64,000 nucleotides of DNA, taken from the NCBI GenBank assembly GCA_910574455.1, contig CAJSYZ010000001.1:5005424-5069423 (forward strand), in the 5' to 3' direction. This document shows, one piece after another, positions 24,077 to 35,659 of this stretch. Numbering within the stretch: position 1 is the stretch's first letter; each line of letters begins with the position of its first letter. The stretch comes from Trichaptum fuscoviolaceum. Taxonomy: Eukaryota; Basidiomycota; Agaricomycetes; Hymenochaetales; Trichaptaceae. The notes beneath the pieces were generated by a model. The model had not been told where the DNA came from and searched no databases. It saw only the letters and a program-made list of their open reading frames with translations. The translations under genes were made by a program, and so were the position numbers.

Positions 24077-26008
24077 TCAGCCCCAATCTGGGATTTGGTC
24101 CTTTCTTGCGGAAGATTCGGTATCTGGGTCGGATGGTTTTTCACGGGCCTTCCCCTTGTCTACGGGTGTGGTCTGCATGTCTTCCAGTTCGATATGATCA
24201 GCGAGATCTTCTTCCGTAATTCCAGGTTCAATGTCTGGTTGGGCGATGTTGGGAAGGCCATCTCAACGTGCTGAATCATTATTTCCCCGCATATTTTGCT
24301 TGTGGACATGGTCCAATGCCTTTTTGTAATCTTTGTCGAGCATGGTCGTCCATCGAAATCGCTTTCCGTTGTCGTCGTATTCGTACGTTCGAAGGCGGCC
24401 TTGCTTGAGAATCACGAGGAACCAGACAGTGAGGAAAAGTAATCCCAGAACATGTACGACTATGACAGCTGTACAGGTGCTCGCAACTGATAATGCCTAG
24501 ATAGAGGTTAAGTCAGACCACATAGAAATTGTCGGAGAGACAAGGGGTGGTACCTGACCGGACGAGAACGTGAAGAGAGACAGTCCTGTGATGAAACAAA
24601 TGCAGCGATGATAAGAAAGACCATGGGCCCCGTCGAAAGCCACGTAGCAACCTATTGTGGTAATTGACATACGGGTTCGGCTCTGAAAAATAATGAAGGG
24701 GAATGAGGTCTGACACGAAGAGCAGAAAGGCGACACTTACATAGCATACTTCCGCCATGTCATGCCTAATAGGCTGTTGATGGCCGAAGAGACGCTGAAA
24801 ACCAGAGACAAAAACCAAAATAAGTTGACCGCATTGTCGAGTTTGTTTGCTGTCTGGCCAAAGGAGAATTGAAGAGTAGTCGCTGTGATGGCCGATGAAA
24901 AAGGTAGCGGCGGTCGTCATATTGAGGTATTTCAGCATTACATTCTCCTCTGCGCCACGAATAGGAGGTAAGACTGTGATATCATTATTGTATATCCCTC
25001 ATTAGCCTAAGGTTATTCGGGGCAGAGGTAGCTTATACCTTTCTCCGGAATAATTCGAAGGACTCGAATCGCCTCGCTCATGCTCCGTGTTATGTCAGGC
25101 AAGACATCATCGAAAAACTTTTTGCAAATGTTCTCTTCATCCTTGAGCGCTTTGAATGCCTCTGGATGTAGGGTAAAGATTTTGTACGCCAATTCAGTAA
25201 GCCATTATATATGAAGAGTTTTCTCTTACATACCTTTGATTTCTTTTCCTGCCCACTGCGCATGTATCACAGATGAGCCACAATGCTTTATACGAGCAAT
25301 CCAGTCACTTACCTCCATTGTGCCAGCGAAGCCGAAGAGTTCGACAAGTCGATCCCCATGGAATCGATGAAACTTCTTCAAAGCTTCCGGAAGCGCTTTT
25401 GATGATGTCAATAGTAGCCTCTACTGAACCTCTCTCAGAAGAAGGTTAAGCTGAGAGGAAGTAGAGTAAGATTGCTTGAAACCGATACGCTTGAGAGTAA
25501 TTGACGAACTCTCTCAAGCTCGGTAAAATCATACGTGTTTTTGGACGCTAAATCCCTCCGGTGCAGTCTTCGAACGAGCTGCTCGAGGCTTTCCAGCTCG
25601 TCTTGTACCAAACGGCACGCCTCGACAACGGACCTGCTTCCTCCCACAGTGTGGAAAGAGATGGATACCAAGTGTAGCTAATGAAAACGACATTATTCTC
25701 TTATTGCTGCTTTGTAAACCGTCATTTCGTACCTCGGCAACAAGTAATTCATACTTTCTATGATACGTATGTCACTATCGTACGCATCAAAAAGAAACTA
25801 GGTCACTGACCCTCGGAAATCCTCCATCCTAGCTACTCTTTGTTCGTAGTACACCTCGTGCGCAACAGATTCCGTGTCATTACTTTCATACGCCGCTGTA
25901 AAGTTACAAGTTGAGGATACTCATGAATATGAAGCGAAACAGATACTCACTTGACATCGACACATCTCTACCACTGTCCAAACTGAACGTCGAAAAGCTA
26001 TCTGGCAT
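24077..26008 (-). pseudogene. Decayed fungal multi-exon transmembrane protein gene
   Basis: It starts MPDSFSTFSLDSGRDVSMS at 26008. Well-formed short exons follow: ESNDTESVAHEVYYEQRVA, ISFHTVGGSRSVVEACRLVQ, LPEALKKFHRFHGDRLVELF, and FFDDVLPDITRSMSEAIRVL. Then membrane-type segments appear: TLQFSFGQTANKLDNAVNLF with WFLSLVFSVSSAINSLLGMT, WLSTGPMVFLIIAAFVSS, ITGLSLFTFSSGQ, and TAVIVVHVLGLLFLTVWFLV. The pattern resembles a hypothetical membrane-protein family frequent in Agaricomycetes whose function is unknown. Lesions: an in-frame TAG where a Trp is expected (near 24660); a one-base frame change between the FVSS and ITGLSLF segments; and an in-frame TGA near 24273 followed by a further open stretch ending at 24077. 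The exon structure is sound at the 5' end, so loss of function is probably recent. Confidence 0.55.
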
Positions 26009-27151
26009 GCCGGAATTTGTCAATTATGTTTCAAGCGAGCACAGTTTGTGGAGATGAATCACCGGGCGCATGCTTCATCCGTTCTTGTTGACGCTCGCCC
26101 TTCGTGGCTGAGTCGGTTGTGCCCTTGTTGTATTGAGATTCATTGACTAGTCTTGTCAGAGCGGCGAGGAGCTGCTTTAGCACTTCCGAGTCTCCCTGTG
26201 CAAGATTGCTCGAATATCCTGCACAATTATATCAGTAATCGTTATCAGGTATTGATATCTCAATTGATCCGTCGTACCGACTGATTGTGGTACTGAAGAG
26301 AGTTAGAAGACTGCCTGAGGGATTGTATATTAAAATGATGCGTACCGTCCATGCTGAAGTGATAGAGAGTCGACGTGTAAAGAAACGAAAGGGAGTGAAG
26401 GGGAACTGGCGAACAATTGGCTGCCCTATCCCTTTTGTATCTTCACAGTCAAGGACATGCTCACATTACCTGGAACGTTACCCAGAGCTATGGCGGTACA
26501 GTTTCGATGTTCTTCGCTGTCAAGTATGGCAGATTCAGGCCGCATGCTCAGGGAGTTCTACTCGTCGGCAGCCTGAGTATAGCGACTCCCTCTGGAAAGG
26601 CCGCTCCGAGAAGACCGTTTTCCCAGAGGTCTTGATTTGACTTTACGATACCGATCATAGGTATGTAGTTTTTGAAAAGAGTGGTGTCCCTAGCATCTTA
26701 GCCAGTTCAAATCGCGCTTAATGATGGTGGAAGTTAAAAGCTAAGAAGTTCAAGTAACAAGTTCAATCGGCTGAATTCCGCTCGGGAGCGTGTGAAAAAG
26801 TCTTTCTCGGAGGAAAATGCGTGGATCTTTAGCTCGCATACCTGAAGGAGGTTCTGGATAAACTTCTACAGTGCTGGTAGCTGTACAGTTTATTTTCGGG
26901 TTCATTTTAAGGCAGTCTTTCCGAAGAAACTGAATCTATCACTCTCTAGTGGCAACCCGACCCATTCCAAAGGTTTACATTTAGTCTACAACTTGTTGTC
27001 TCACCAATAGGCTCTATTTCTTTACTACATAGTTTTCCGAGTCATACGTATATCACCATGTCTACATGCCGAAACCTTCAATTTAAGCATGGAGTTCGGA
27101 ATTTACATGACAAACACCACTGGCAGCAAACACCATAATCTGCACTTTACT
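26009..27151. other. No gene recognised
   Basis: Nothing with a convincing start, splice pattern or domain. An exon-like acidic/basic stretch just upstream of the membrane-protein pseudogene (about 26040-26220, - strand) is open and may be an extra 5' exon of that gene. An open frame on the + strand at 26287-26640 shows no domain. Confidence 0.4.
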
Positions 27152-27854
27152 TTAGTGCTCAGGGATCTGTATACCCTTCTCTGGGGCTCTAGGATCCCGC
27201 TCAAAGTCGTCCGACTTGGACAGGAAGGAGAAGTACTGATCTGGGTAGACCTCAGCTGAGGCAGGAAAGTTGGTGAAGTGAGGCTCGAGATGTTTGCGTG
27301 AAACAAGGGCCATGCCGGCCGAGGGTGTTATGAGACGGTAGTATTTGGCGAATTCGCCAGTTCCTTCTTCGAACTTGAACCAACTAATAAGGAGAAACTA
27401 AGGATCTCCTATCGGAACATGACGAAGCGTTGACTTACTTGTCGTCGTAGATACCATCCCCGTCAACATGGCCCACAGTAGGGTACTCATGTCTGCGAGA
27501 GAATAACACTTTGCCCGTGTTTGCACTCTTGAAGGCGTACAAGCCTTCCTTGTCCCCAGTTCCATGTATAAGCGTAAACCAATGGTCGTCGTGTACGGGC
27601 TGTAGCTCCCATATACCGACCTCTGGCTGCATGTGTGTGCGAGAGAAGATCACTTGCTTGCTCTGGTAGCCCCGGATGCGGAACTGAAAGTCTTCAGCGG
27701 GTGATTCGACTTTGGCTTCGTCGGAGGGAGCTGGTAGCGGGGAATCGGGGGCCGAGGGAAGCGGCTCGCTGGCAGGCGTTTCGTCGGAGGGAGCTGGTAG
27801 CGGGGAATCGGGGGCTGAGGGAAGCGGCTCGCTGGCAGGCGTTTCGGACGACAT
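27152..27854 (-). CDS. Small beta-trefoil-like protein with duplicated Pro-rich N-terminus
   Basis: Two exons (27854-27439 and 27383-27152) joined by a 55 nt intron give 215 residues. Residues 1-42 are two copies of a 21-residue Ser/Pro/Ala-rich unit (ETPASEPLPSAPDSPLPAPS and neighbour). The rest has three repeats, visible as VIFSR...HWFTLIHGTG, VLFSRRHEYPTVGH...WFKFEEGTG and ALVSRKHLEPHFT...YFSFL. Threefold repeats of this length with regularly spaced aromatic residues suggest a beta-trefoil, the fold of ricin-B-like lectins and of mushroom protease inhibitors such as mycocypins. Ligand and role are not determined. No signal peptide is seen, so a cytosolic protein is likely. It is intact, in the host-like spacer, with no operon-like neighbour. 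Confidence 0.75.
27719..27844. repeat. 63 bp direct duplication in the N-terminal coding region
   Basis: Two nearly identical 63 bp copies (27719-27781 and 27782-27844, differing by one C/T) encode the two 21-residue Pro-rich units of the beta-trefoil-like protein. The near identity means the duplication is recent. Confidence 0.9.
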
Positions 27855-29104
27855 GTTCGAAGAAGACTAGTAGAGTGATAGATGCTGAAGAGCGAGTATC
27901 TGTGCTCTGGTGATGTCGACACAATGCATCTTTTTAACCGTCTGCTACTTGCATCCGCTTTGTAAGGAGATTGTAGATAACATCTCAACTCATCTTCGTT
28001 CTCATGACAGATGGGATGAGTATATAGTAAACGGAACAGTCAGTGTCAGAGATTATTCGAATCGAAAACACCGAAGCGGCTCAACGTTGAAAGGACCACC
28101 CAAAATGGATGATAGGGACAGACGATACCAAGTAAAATCCGATGCTCGAAGAGTACTAGCTAGAGCACAGTAATTCAAAGTTCAAACAGACGAAGAACCT
28201 TTGACAGACCAGAGAACTTAAGGAGGGAGTGATTACTATGCTAAACTTAAGTCCTGTAATGGTACATATGTAATTTTAGTCTTGGCATACCTATAAACCA
28301 AATCTATTGACATACCAATGCAGCTGACTATGTATTTCAAATCTTCCGTGTTAATCCCTCTCCGGTGGTGTCAGACTCGATTGAGTGCGCACCTTGGGTC
28401 CGTGTTGGGCTTTGAACCAATGAGTTCACAGGGAGACAAGATCTCGTCTGCGTGCGAGGAATGAACGACATTTCCGAAGCAGATAGGCTGCAGACTTCCT
28501 CAATTCGTGCCTTCTATCATCTCATATCTTCGGAGGGGGAAAGAAACTGGAGATGAAGAGGCCGACGATTGTGTGTGAAACAGAGTAATCCAGTACTTGT
28601 AAAAGTGACAATTCCAGAGATTGTTGTTCCGAGGGCACGGAGTGCCATTTGGACGATTCACATGGCGGTTGGAGCTTTGTCCGTGAACGGATGATAGACC
28701 AAGGATGACCTCATAGCACATTTTTCGTGCAATCTAAAAACGTGAAGGACGTTGTCGGAAGTGAAGTGAGTGTTATCGTCTTACTAATGCGGTCAAGTGC
28801 CCAGCACGTAGTTAAGCCCGTGAACAGTGAACAGACCCATGTGCTCGGAGAATGACAATAGCTGTAGTCTGGATATGAGACTAATGGTGGTTAAGCAAGT
28901 AAACTGTAAACGAGTGCCTTTGCCAGAGGCCAGTGGCAGCCAGGACTGGCATCTGGCGCGGCTGCTTGAGTAAATATCTCGGAGAAACGTATTCGATTGA
29001 GAACGTCTCTCGGCCTGTCTCCAAGATCAGTGAGCGAAAGCAGCGGATAAAATCATGGCGTACTGATTCCCGTAAAACTTCTAATCCGTTCAGCTTCCAA
29101 GGTA
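27855..29104. other. No gene recognised
   Basis: 1.25 kb between the beta-trefoil-like gene and the first F-box gene. No convincing open frame or exon chain was seen on either strand, and few element-type words. Confidence 0.5.
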
Positions 29105-30611
29105 CTACATATACATTTTTGCCTCTGAATTCGGGTAAGGGAAGTCTCTCCGTAGAAGCGCTAATTCACCACTCTCTAATGGCAATCTTAACCATCCCAA
29201 AGGTCTACATTTGGAAGGAGGATCTGCCACACATCGAGTCGCGAGCAGTGAGCAAAGGATTTCAGAATTCGGGTAGATCCATATTTCCTCTTTGCCTTCG
29301 GTACTCACGCTGTCGAACACCAGTGCCGATAATGCTGGGCAGCGGAGACTTGTGGACTCCGACGACTGTGCAGAAGTCGGAAGAATGAGAGCCATTAGTG
29401 ATGGTAGAGGGATGGGTGTGTTGAAAATCTCAAGCTCTTCAAGGCTTGGCACCATGTCCAGGAATGAAACAAGCTCTTCATGCGCCATTGGAACGGCGTT
29501 GTTGCGAAACGTCTCTAGACGAGATCCGGATCGTTTGATGAAGGAAACGACGTCCGAAAATCCCAAGACAGTGGCGTCGTCGTGTAGCGTCCTCTTGATC
29601 GAAAGGTGCTTCAAGCTCGGCGCCGTCATGTATGCCACTGGGAACGGGTGTAGAATACTTGTAATGAGTGTGCGCAAGTTCTGGAGGACGACAAATGTTC
29701 GGGGTAGGACGAAATCACGAGGATCAATACAGAATGTTACTTCGAGGGCTTCAAGGAGCGGGAAGAAATCTGGAAATTTCGCAAAATCATCCAGGGAGAC
29801 AAGCGTGTCGCAAACATAGAGACTCGTGATGCCTGTAGGACGAAAGGCGCCCATCTCGAGCTTCATTGTTGAAAGCGAAAGATGCCGTACACTCGGTGGT
29901 ATATTGTTGTCTATAAGAAGAAAATTCTCATTCTCATACTCGCCGTCGAAGTACAAGGCCTCTAGCTTCGGTGCCTCTCCGATGTTGAAGACCGTGTCAT
30001 CGACGTATTCGTCATCGCGCAATGCGAGTTTCTTGAGTTGCGGGAAATTCACCGGATCTTGCGCATAGAAGAGCGCGACAGAAGAGGAGGGTAAAGTGAT
30101 TTCCAGTATTTCCCAACGATGCCTATGCTCGAAGAGTAGTAAATCGAGACTTCTGTTCCATGGCACGCTGATCTCCCTTGATCTCCATTTCTTTATATCG
30201 TAGGTCGCTTTCAAGGAGAAAGGACGGTGATTTGACCTTTTTAGCCACTCCAAAAGAGCAGGATAAGTCTTAGCAATGTCTTCTTCCACATCAAAGGTGT
30301 GCTCCTTGCATTCCAAATGAAAGCTTGTCCACAATCGACTGCAGCTTATGGCGACTTCGCGCCACGTCCTGTTGACTTGTGTCAAAACCAATGGCGCGTC
30401 GAGAGGCGAGTTCCGGAGAAAGTGAACACGTGGGAGACAGTCTTCGAATATTTGGTAGAGAAGCTCTGGAGTGTTGAGTACGCGAGCAGATGCCTTTGGT
30501 ACTGTCGTCAGTTAGCATGTTATAATTGTGCTGCACATGAGCGATAGTATGAGACCTACCGTCACTTGGGTTTTTCGGAAGACTTTCCTGTGAGTGTACA
30601 GTTGATTGCAT
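29105..30611 (-). CDS. F-box protein, LRR-like (paralogue 1)
   Basis: Exon 1 at 30611-30560 (MQSTVHSQESLPKNPSD) and exon 2 at 30501-29105 are separated by a 58 nt intron with a good branch site (TGCTAAC) and join in phase, giving 482 residues. The F-box core is at about residues 20-60 (RVLNTPELLYQIFEDCLP ... VLTQVNRTWREVAI). The rest is leucine-rich with irregular LRR-like segments (PQLKKLALRDDEYV, FPLLEALEVTF, LKHLSIKR, PSLEELEIFNTPI). F-box proteins link substrates to Skp1-Cul1 ubiquitin ligases; the substrate here is unknown. It differs from the two paralogues at 31.5-35.7 kb in having a different first exon, and is otherwise collinear. No lesion seen. Confidence 0.85.
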
Positions 30612-30967
30612 TTGAAGATGAAGGAAAGCCAGTAGTTAGATGTTCGGGACAAGATTTTCACATTTAACTGTTTCAACCTGCGGAGGTGGTCAAAAGTGGG
30701 TTATGGCCACCTTTGACAAGTAACAGCTTGAAAGAGGTGAGTATACCGAGACTTTCTTGAGTAAGGGATCCCATAGCCACAGAAGTATCTTGTCCTGAAG
30801 CAAGCGCATTTTCAAAGGGTTAGGTTGATGGTGATGGTAAGAGAAGCAGTTCAACTGACTTGGAATTTAGAAGGCGGAGACGTTCAAGTTGGGAGCCGTG
30901 AGAAAGCCGCCGACTGACAAAAACTCCGAAGTCCGGCAATGGTACCCGACATTTAACTCGGATTATT

Positions 30968-30991
30968 GTCCCCTTCGGGGTGACATACGAA

Positions 30992-31022
<31 letters not shown>

Positions 31023-31060
31023 GGCCCCTGCACAAGGATGACACGCTTTTCAGAGTGGAA
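30968..31060 (+). ncRNA. U6 spliceosomal snRNA (3' end uncertain)
   Basis: A 5' stem-loop (GTCCCCTTCGGGGTGAC) is followed by AAAATTGGAACGATACAGAG, which contains the ACAGAGA box, then the AGCATGGCCCCTGCACAAGG segment of the U2-pairing and internal stem-loop region and ATGACACGC. These are nearly invariant in U6, which forms the catalytic core of the spliceosome with U2. After ACACGC the sequence (TTTTCAGAGTGGAATGCAC) departs from the usual 3' tail. There is no strong T-run for Pol III termination apart from the TTTT at 31047-31050. It could be a functional gene with an unusual end or a 3'-altered copy. Confidence 0.85.
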
Positions 31061-31461
31061 TGCACTTCGGTGCACAATATTTATTGCTTCGATTTGCTAT
31101 GATGTTTGATGGTTTTGTCATTCATTCAATCGTTTTGGATTTGAAACGCGATGCCAGTGGAACGTAATGCTAACTTTACTGTCCAACGAAATCATTTTTC
31201 TGCATTATTAAAGTACTTTGTGGACTCAGGTCATCGTTGTGTATCTTTTGATAGTTAATTTCCTAAGCAGCGTTATTTTTGTTGCCACCCTTTGGTCCCG
31301 TTTTTGTTCACTGCAATGAATGTAAGGAGGAGAGATCAGTAGATACACATGCATAAGAAACGCTATCCGCTTAGGTTGGCCTCTACCGAGTACGCCTGAT
31401 ATAGCAAAATGTCCGGTGTAAGCAGAGAAACGCAAAAGAAATAGATTGTGTTAGATGCTAC

Positions 31462-32884
31462 TTACCAAGTTCTCTTTTCATCGAGAGTGCTGTATATCTC
31501 AGTCTCCCGCCCTAGGTCATGGTACTCCCTCTGTAGAAGCTCTAGCTCATCTGCAGCCAGCGGTAAACCAACGTAGTCCAATTCCCTGACGGTCGAGGTG
31601 TGCGACAAGCGTCGAGTCATCAACAATTCACGAACGAGTCCGCTGAGCAATGAAGGCAGGCCATCTGGTGGGTTTTGATCAGTCACGCGGTTGACATAAA
31701 GCACCGATAATCCTGGACAGCGGAGTGCCTGAGCGTCGGATGTTTCCATAGGAAGAACGAGAGCCTTCAGCGATGCGATAGATAAGTCTGTGTCAAAAAT
31801 CTCAAGCTCTTCAAGGCTCGGCACCAAGTCTAGTAACGCAACAAAATCTGCGTGCGTCATTTCCATTCCATAGATTTGTATGCACTGTAAAGGAGGTCTG
31901 GATCGTTTAAGGAACGAAAGGGCGTCGGGGAAAGTTAACATTCCGGTGTATAAATTCTAATCCCCGTTCTTCATAAAGAGGTGCGTCAATCTGGGCGTCG
32001 TCATGTCCACCATAGGGAACTCGTTCAAAATACCTATACCGAGGGTCTTTAGGTTCGGGAGGACCACGGGTATCCCGATTATAGGTATACCAGGGCCATC
32101 AAGTGATAAGATGAGCTCCTCGAGAAGGGGGAAGAAAACTGGAAATTTCGCGAAGTCGTCGGATTTTACGTAGACATCACCTAAGCAAAGCCTAGTGATA
32201 CTATGTAGTAGAGTGAAGGTCGCCCATCTTAAGGAACATCGACGTGATCGAAAGATGTCGGACACTCGGTGGCATATTGGTATCCAGGAGAAAGAAGTTC
32301 ACCGACTCAAATTCGCCACACATGTTTAAGGTCGCCAACTTTGGTGCCTCCCCGATACGAAAAGGCTTAAAACAAGTAAGGCGATCATCGCTTAACGTGA
32401 GCGCCCTGAGTTCACGAAAACTTGGGAAGTCCAACACCTGGTGAAAGATGTTGACAGCAGAAGAAGGCAGGTCGATATCCAGTACTTCCCATCGATCCCG
32501 ATGCTGAAAGAGGAGGCTGCTGAGACTCGAGTAGGCGTTTAGCGGCACGTAGTCACCCATCCTCCATGCTTCTGGTCTATTTGCGTTGTAAGTCGCATTC
32601 AGTGAGAAAGGACGTTGACCTGATCTCTTCAGCCACTCCGACAGTGGAGCATAAAAATCATCAATTTCTTCATCTGCTTTAAGAGTGTGATTTGTGTACT
32701 CTAGCTGAAAGCTCGTCCACAATCGACCGTTGCTTATCGCGATTGCACGCCACGTCCTGCTGACTTGTGTCAAAACCAATGGCGCTTCGATAGGTGTATT
32801 TTGAAGGAAAGCGATATCCGGAAGGCAGTCCTCGAATATTTGGCAGAGCAGTTCTGGAGTACCAAGAACACGAGTGACTGACAT
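31462..32884 (-). pseudogene. F-box protein pseudogene (paralogue 2)
   Basis: It starts MSVTRVLGTPELLCQIFEDC, as in the intact paralogue at 34187-35659, and aligns with it throughout. Two lesions are visible. An extra base near 32210 (after MGDLHSTT) shifts the frame before ITRLCLGD. An in-frame TAG at about 31957 (after FMKNGD) interrupts the LRR-like part before LTFPDALSFLKRS. Past the second lesion the frame stays open to the stop at 31462. With both lesions only the N-terminal 228 residues, including the F-box, could be made. This is unit 1 of the tandem duplication. Confidence 0.8.
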
Positions 32885-33701
32885 GCGATGGAAAACGGAA
32901 GTCCTCGATAATTCGCAAGACCGACTCTACGATAAGGGCCATTGGACAGTGTTGGTTTCGTTGTGCCTTCTTAGAAAGAGACGAACACTTGCCTATTATT
33001 GGTAGCTGAGGTACAAGGTACGATGTGGATGTTTGTAGTGGATTTGCTATGCTGATGGGTTTTATCGTCGTTTATTGGAAACTTGAAGAATGGTAGGAGG
33101 GTGGTTGCAATTAGAGGAACAGCGACGCGTGCCAGTTGTCGAAACGACGCGTCCTGCTCCGAGTCTTCCCAGTAATCCTCCTCTCTCCACAAAACATTCT
33201 TTGCTGAGTTCAATGAACTTGTAAAATATCCAAACCACGAAGCAGAATACCGACGTCGACGGCGAGTATGGCTGCTTCGTGAATTCAGACACACGCGGAT
33301 GAAAAGAAATCGTTTGGGTCGAACTTCGAGTTCAGTGTTGGGCACTATAGCGATGCACACATTCAAGCGTGTAAACAAGACTGGATTAAGCAGGAAGGGA
33401 GGGAAAGCATCAGATTTGTGTGCATGACACATCGTATGTGAATAGAAAAGTTTCTTGAATCCCTTCACCTAATTACAATCTGTCTCTAAGCTCCTACACA
33501 ATCTAGGCAAATTTCGTTGCCTTCACGCTATCTTATCCTCGGATTGGCTTACGAGTCTAACGCTATCTGAACACCATAGGCAACTACATAGAAATGAGTG
33601 ACGGCAAGGAATATTCATATAGGACGCGAGGTGCGAAATCTTCTGCAGCTACGGATGATGAGACAAGGATAATAACATCACTCGTTCATAATTCCATTTC
33701 G

Positions 33702-33937
33702 TTAGACCTTCGCCTTGCCACTTGCAGTTCGACTGCTGCAAGTGGGACAGTGTCCGGATGCTCATAAAACCGTTCGCCATATTCATGGCTCGTAGGCGGT
33801 AGAGGTCGATGCGAACACTACGTTTCCGCAGAAGATACTTCGTCCCAACAAGCTTTCCTTGGCGATGTAATCTGCATATGCACTCGATGATGCACTGGAG
33901 CTGCTGTGATGCCGCAAGCACCTCTACATCCGCTATG
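33702..33937 (-). pseudogene. 3' fragment of DapA-family aldolase gene
   Basis: This stretch aligns with the last 80 or so codons of the intact aldolase gene (36439-36700). Shared landmarks are GCCTTCGCCTTGCCA-like ends, the TTCGACTGCT segment, CGTAGGCGGTA and TGCAGAAGATACTTCGTCCCA. Small indels break the frame, and homology stops at about 33937. It marks the breakpoint of the segmental duplication. It has no promoter or start and is not expected to encode protein. Confidence 0.8.
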
Positions 33938-34186
33938 GACTGATCCGCCCGCCAGTGTCCCGCCGTAAATTGTGCACACCGGCCGAAAGTTGAGGTCTTA
34001 AGCAGCGCTGCAGTGCTGTCTCTGCTGCCCCATTTTTGTCCCTTTTTCTGTCCACAACAATGAAATTAAGGGAAGAAGATAAGTAAATACATATGAAGAA
34101 AACATTATTCGTATCTGTATGAAAATAATTGGTATTAAAATGTTCCTAGTTATTTGCCTCATTAGAGGGCTCCTGCACTTGCTCAA

Positions 34187-35659
34187 CTACACTGGTAAAA
34201 TGTTCGGAGTAAGCAAGAAGGCCAAAGGAACGAACTGGACTGTAATAGCGTACCGAGTTTGACTGTCAAGGAGGGTGCTGCATATTACCGTGGATAGGAA
34301 TTGGCGCTCCCATTGTAGAAGTTCCAACTCATCCATGCGCAGCGGTAAACCGATGTACTCCAACTTTTTGACTGAAAAGTCTGTCAAAACTCGAGTCACT
34401 AACAATGCACGAATGAGTTCGATGAGGAATGACGGATCGGTGTCTGGTGGGTTTTGACAAGTCACGCTTTCGAGATGTAAAGCACGTAGTCCTGGACAGC
34501 GGAGTGTCGTGGCCTCGGATGACTCCACCCTTACAGAAAAAACGAGAGCCTTTAGCGACGCAACAGAGATGTTTGAGTCGACAATTGTGAGATCTTCAAG
34601 GCTTGGCACCATGTCGAGGAGTGCAATAAACTCTTCGTGCGCAATTTCCATGCCATGGATTTCTATTACCTGTAGAGGAGGTCGTGATTGTGCAAGGAAA
34701 GAAAGAACGTCGGTAAATTGTAAGTTGTCGGTGGGTTCATCGTTGTACATGTTCTTCTTGATGAAGAGGTACTTCAATCTCGGCGCTGTCATGTACGTCA
34801 TTGGGAATTTGTCCGTTTCTGTACTGAGGGTGTGCAGGTTATGGAGGACAACAGTTCCGGTTATTCCTTCGCCAAGTAGGTCATCAGGAAGCGATACGTC
34901 GAGCACCTCAAGATTGGGGAAGAAATCGGTAAACTTCGCAAAATCATCCAGGAAGATGAGCGTGTCGTATAAGGAAAGTCTTGTGATCCCAGTAGAGCGA
35001 ATTTCGTGCATCTCGAGTGACATACTCATAAGCGAAAGATGTCGGACGCTCGGTGGCATATACATATCAAAGAGAAAGATAGACACATCCTCCTCGCCTG
35101 ATAACCATAAGGTCTCAAGCGCTGGTACCTCACCGATACGAAAGTTCCTACTCACAGCGTGGATGTCGTCATGCATGGTGAGTTTCTTAAGTTGTGGAAA
35201 ACTTGGCGGAATTCGCGCATTGTGGAAGATGATGACAGAAGAGGAGGGCAGGCCGATATCCAATTCTTCCCAACGATTCATATTTCGAAGAAGGAGCTTA
35301 TTGACACTCGCGTTGACCGGCATGCGGTTGGTCCATCCACACGACCTCAGTTCGTCAACATCGTAGGTCACTTTGAGGGAGAAAGAACGTTGACCTGACC
35401 TCCTTAGCCACTCCGACAGTGCAGGAAAAACATCGTCAATGTCTTCGTCTGCTTCAAAGATGTGCTTCTTGCATTTCAGTTCAAAGCTCGTCCACAGTCG
35501 ACCGTTGCTTATGGCGATTTCGCGCCACGTCCTGCTGACTTGTGTCAAAACCAATGGCGCATCGAGAGGTGTGTTTCGAAGGAAGATGATATCCGGAAGG
35601 CAGTCCTCGAATATCTGGCAGAGAAGTTCTGGAGTACCAAGAACACGAGTGACTGACAT
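34187..35659 (-). CDS. F-box protein, LRR-like (paralogue 3, intact)
   Basis: Single exon, 490 residues. The F-box is at residues 5-50 (RVLGTPELLCQIFEDCLP ... VLTQVSRTWREIAI). Irregular leucine-rich segments follow (FPQLKKLTMHDDIHAV, PPSVRHLSLMSMSL, GITRLSLYDTL, FPNLEVLDVSLP, MVPSLEDLTIVDS). It probably acts as the substrate-recognition subunit of an SCF ubiquitin ligase; the target is unknown. It is the source or sister copy of the pseudogene at 31462-32884, with which it shares the start MSVTRVLGTP. The paralogue at 29105-30611 has an extra first exon instead. No intron is needed and the start ATG is conserved in the pseudogene. Confidence 0.88.
   Translation of the reverse strand: MSVTRVLGTPELLCQIFEDCLPDIIFLRNTPLDAPLVLTQVSRTWREIAISNGRLWTSFELKCKKHIFEADEDIDDVFPALSEWLRRSGQRSFSLKVTYDVDELRSCGWTNRMPVNASVNKLLLRNMNRWEELDIGLPSSSVIIFHNARIPPSFPQLKKLTMHDDIHAVSRNFRIGEVPALETLWLSGEEDVSIFLFDMYMPPSVRHLSLMSMSLEMHEIRSTGITRLSLYDTLIFLDDFAKFTDFFPNLEVLDVSLPDDLLGEGITGTVVLHNLHTLSTETDKFPMTYMTAPRLKYLFIKKNMYNDEPTDNLQFTDVLSFLAQSRPPLQVIEIHGMEIAHEEFIALLDMVPSLEDLTIVDSNISVASLKALVFSVRVESSEATTLRCPGLRALHLESVTCQNPPDTDPSFLIELIRALLVTRVLTDFSVKKLEYIGLPLRMDELELLQWERQFLSTVICSTLLDSQTRYAITVQFVPLAFLLTPNILPV

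Noticed and set aside
30820..31077. An 85-codon - strand open frame over the U6 gene
   Set aside because: The + strand carries near-invariant U6 sequence; the frame has no family features.
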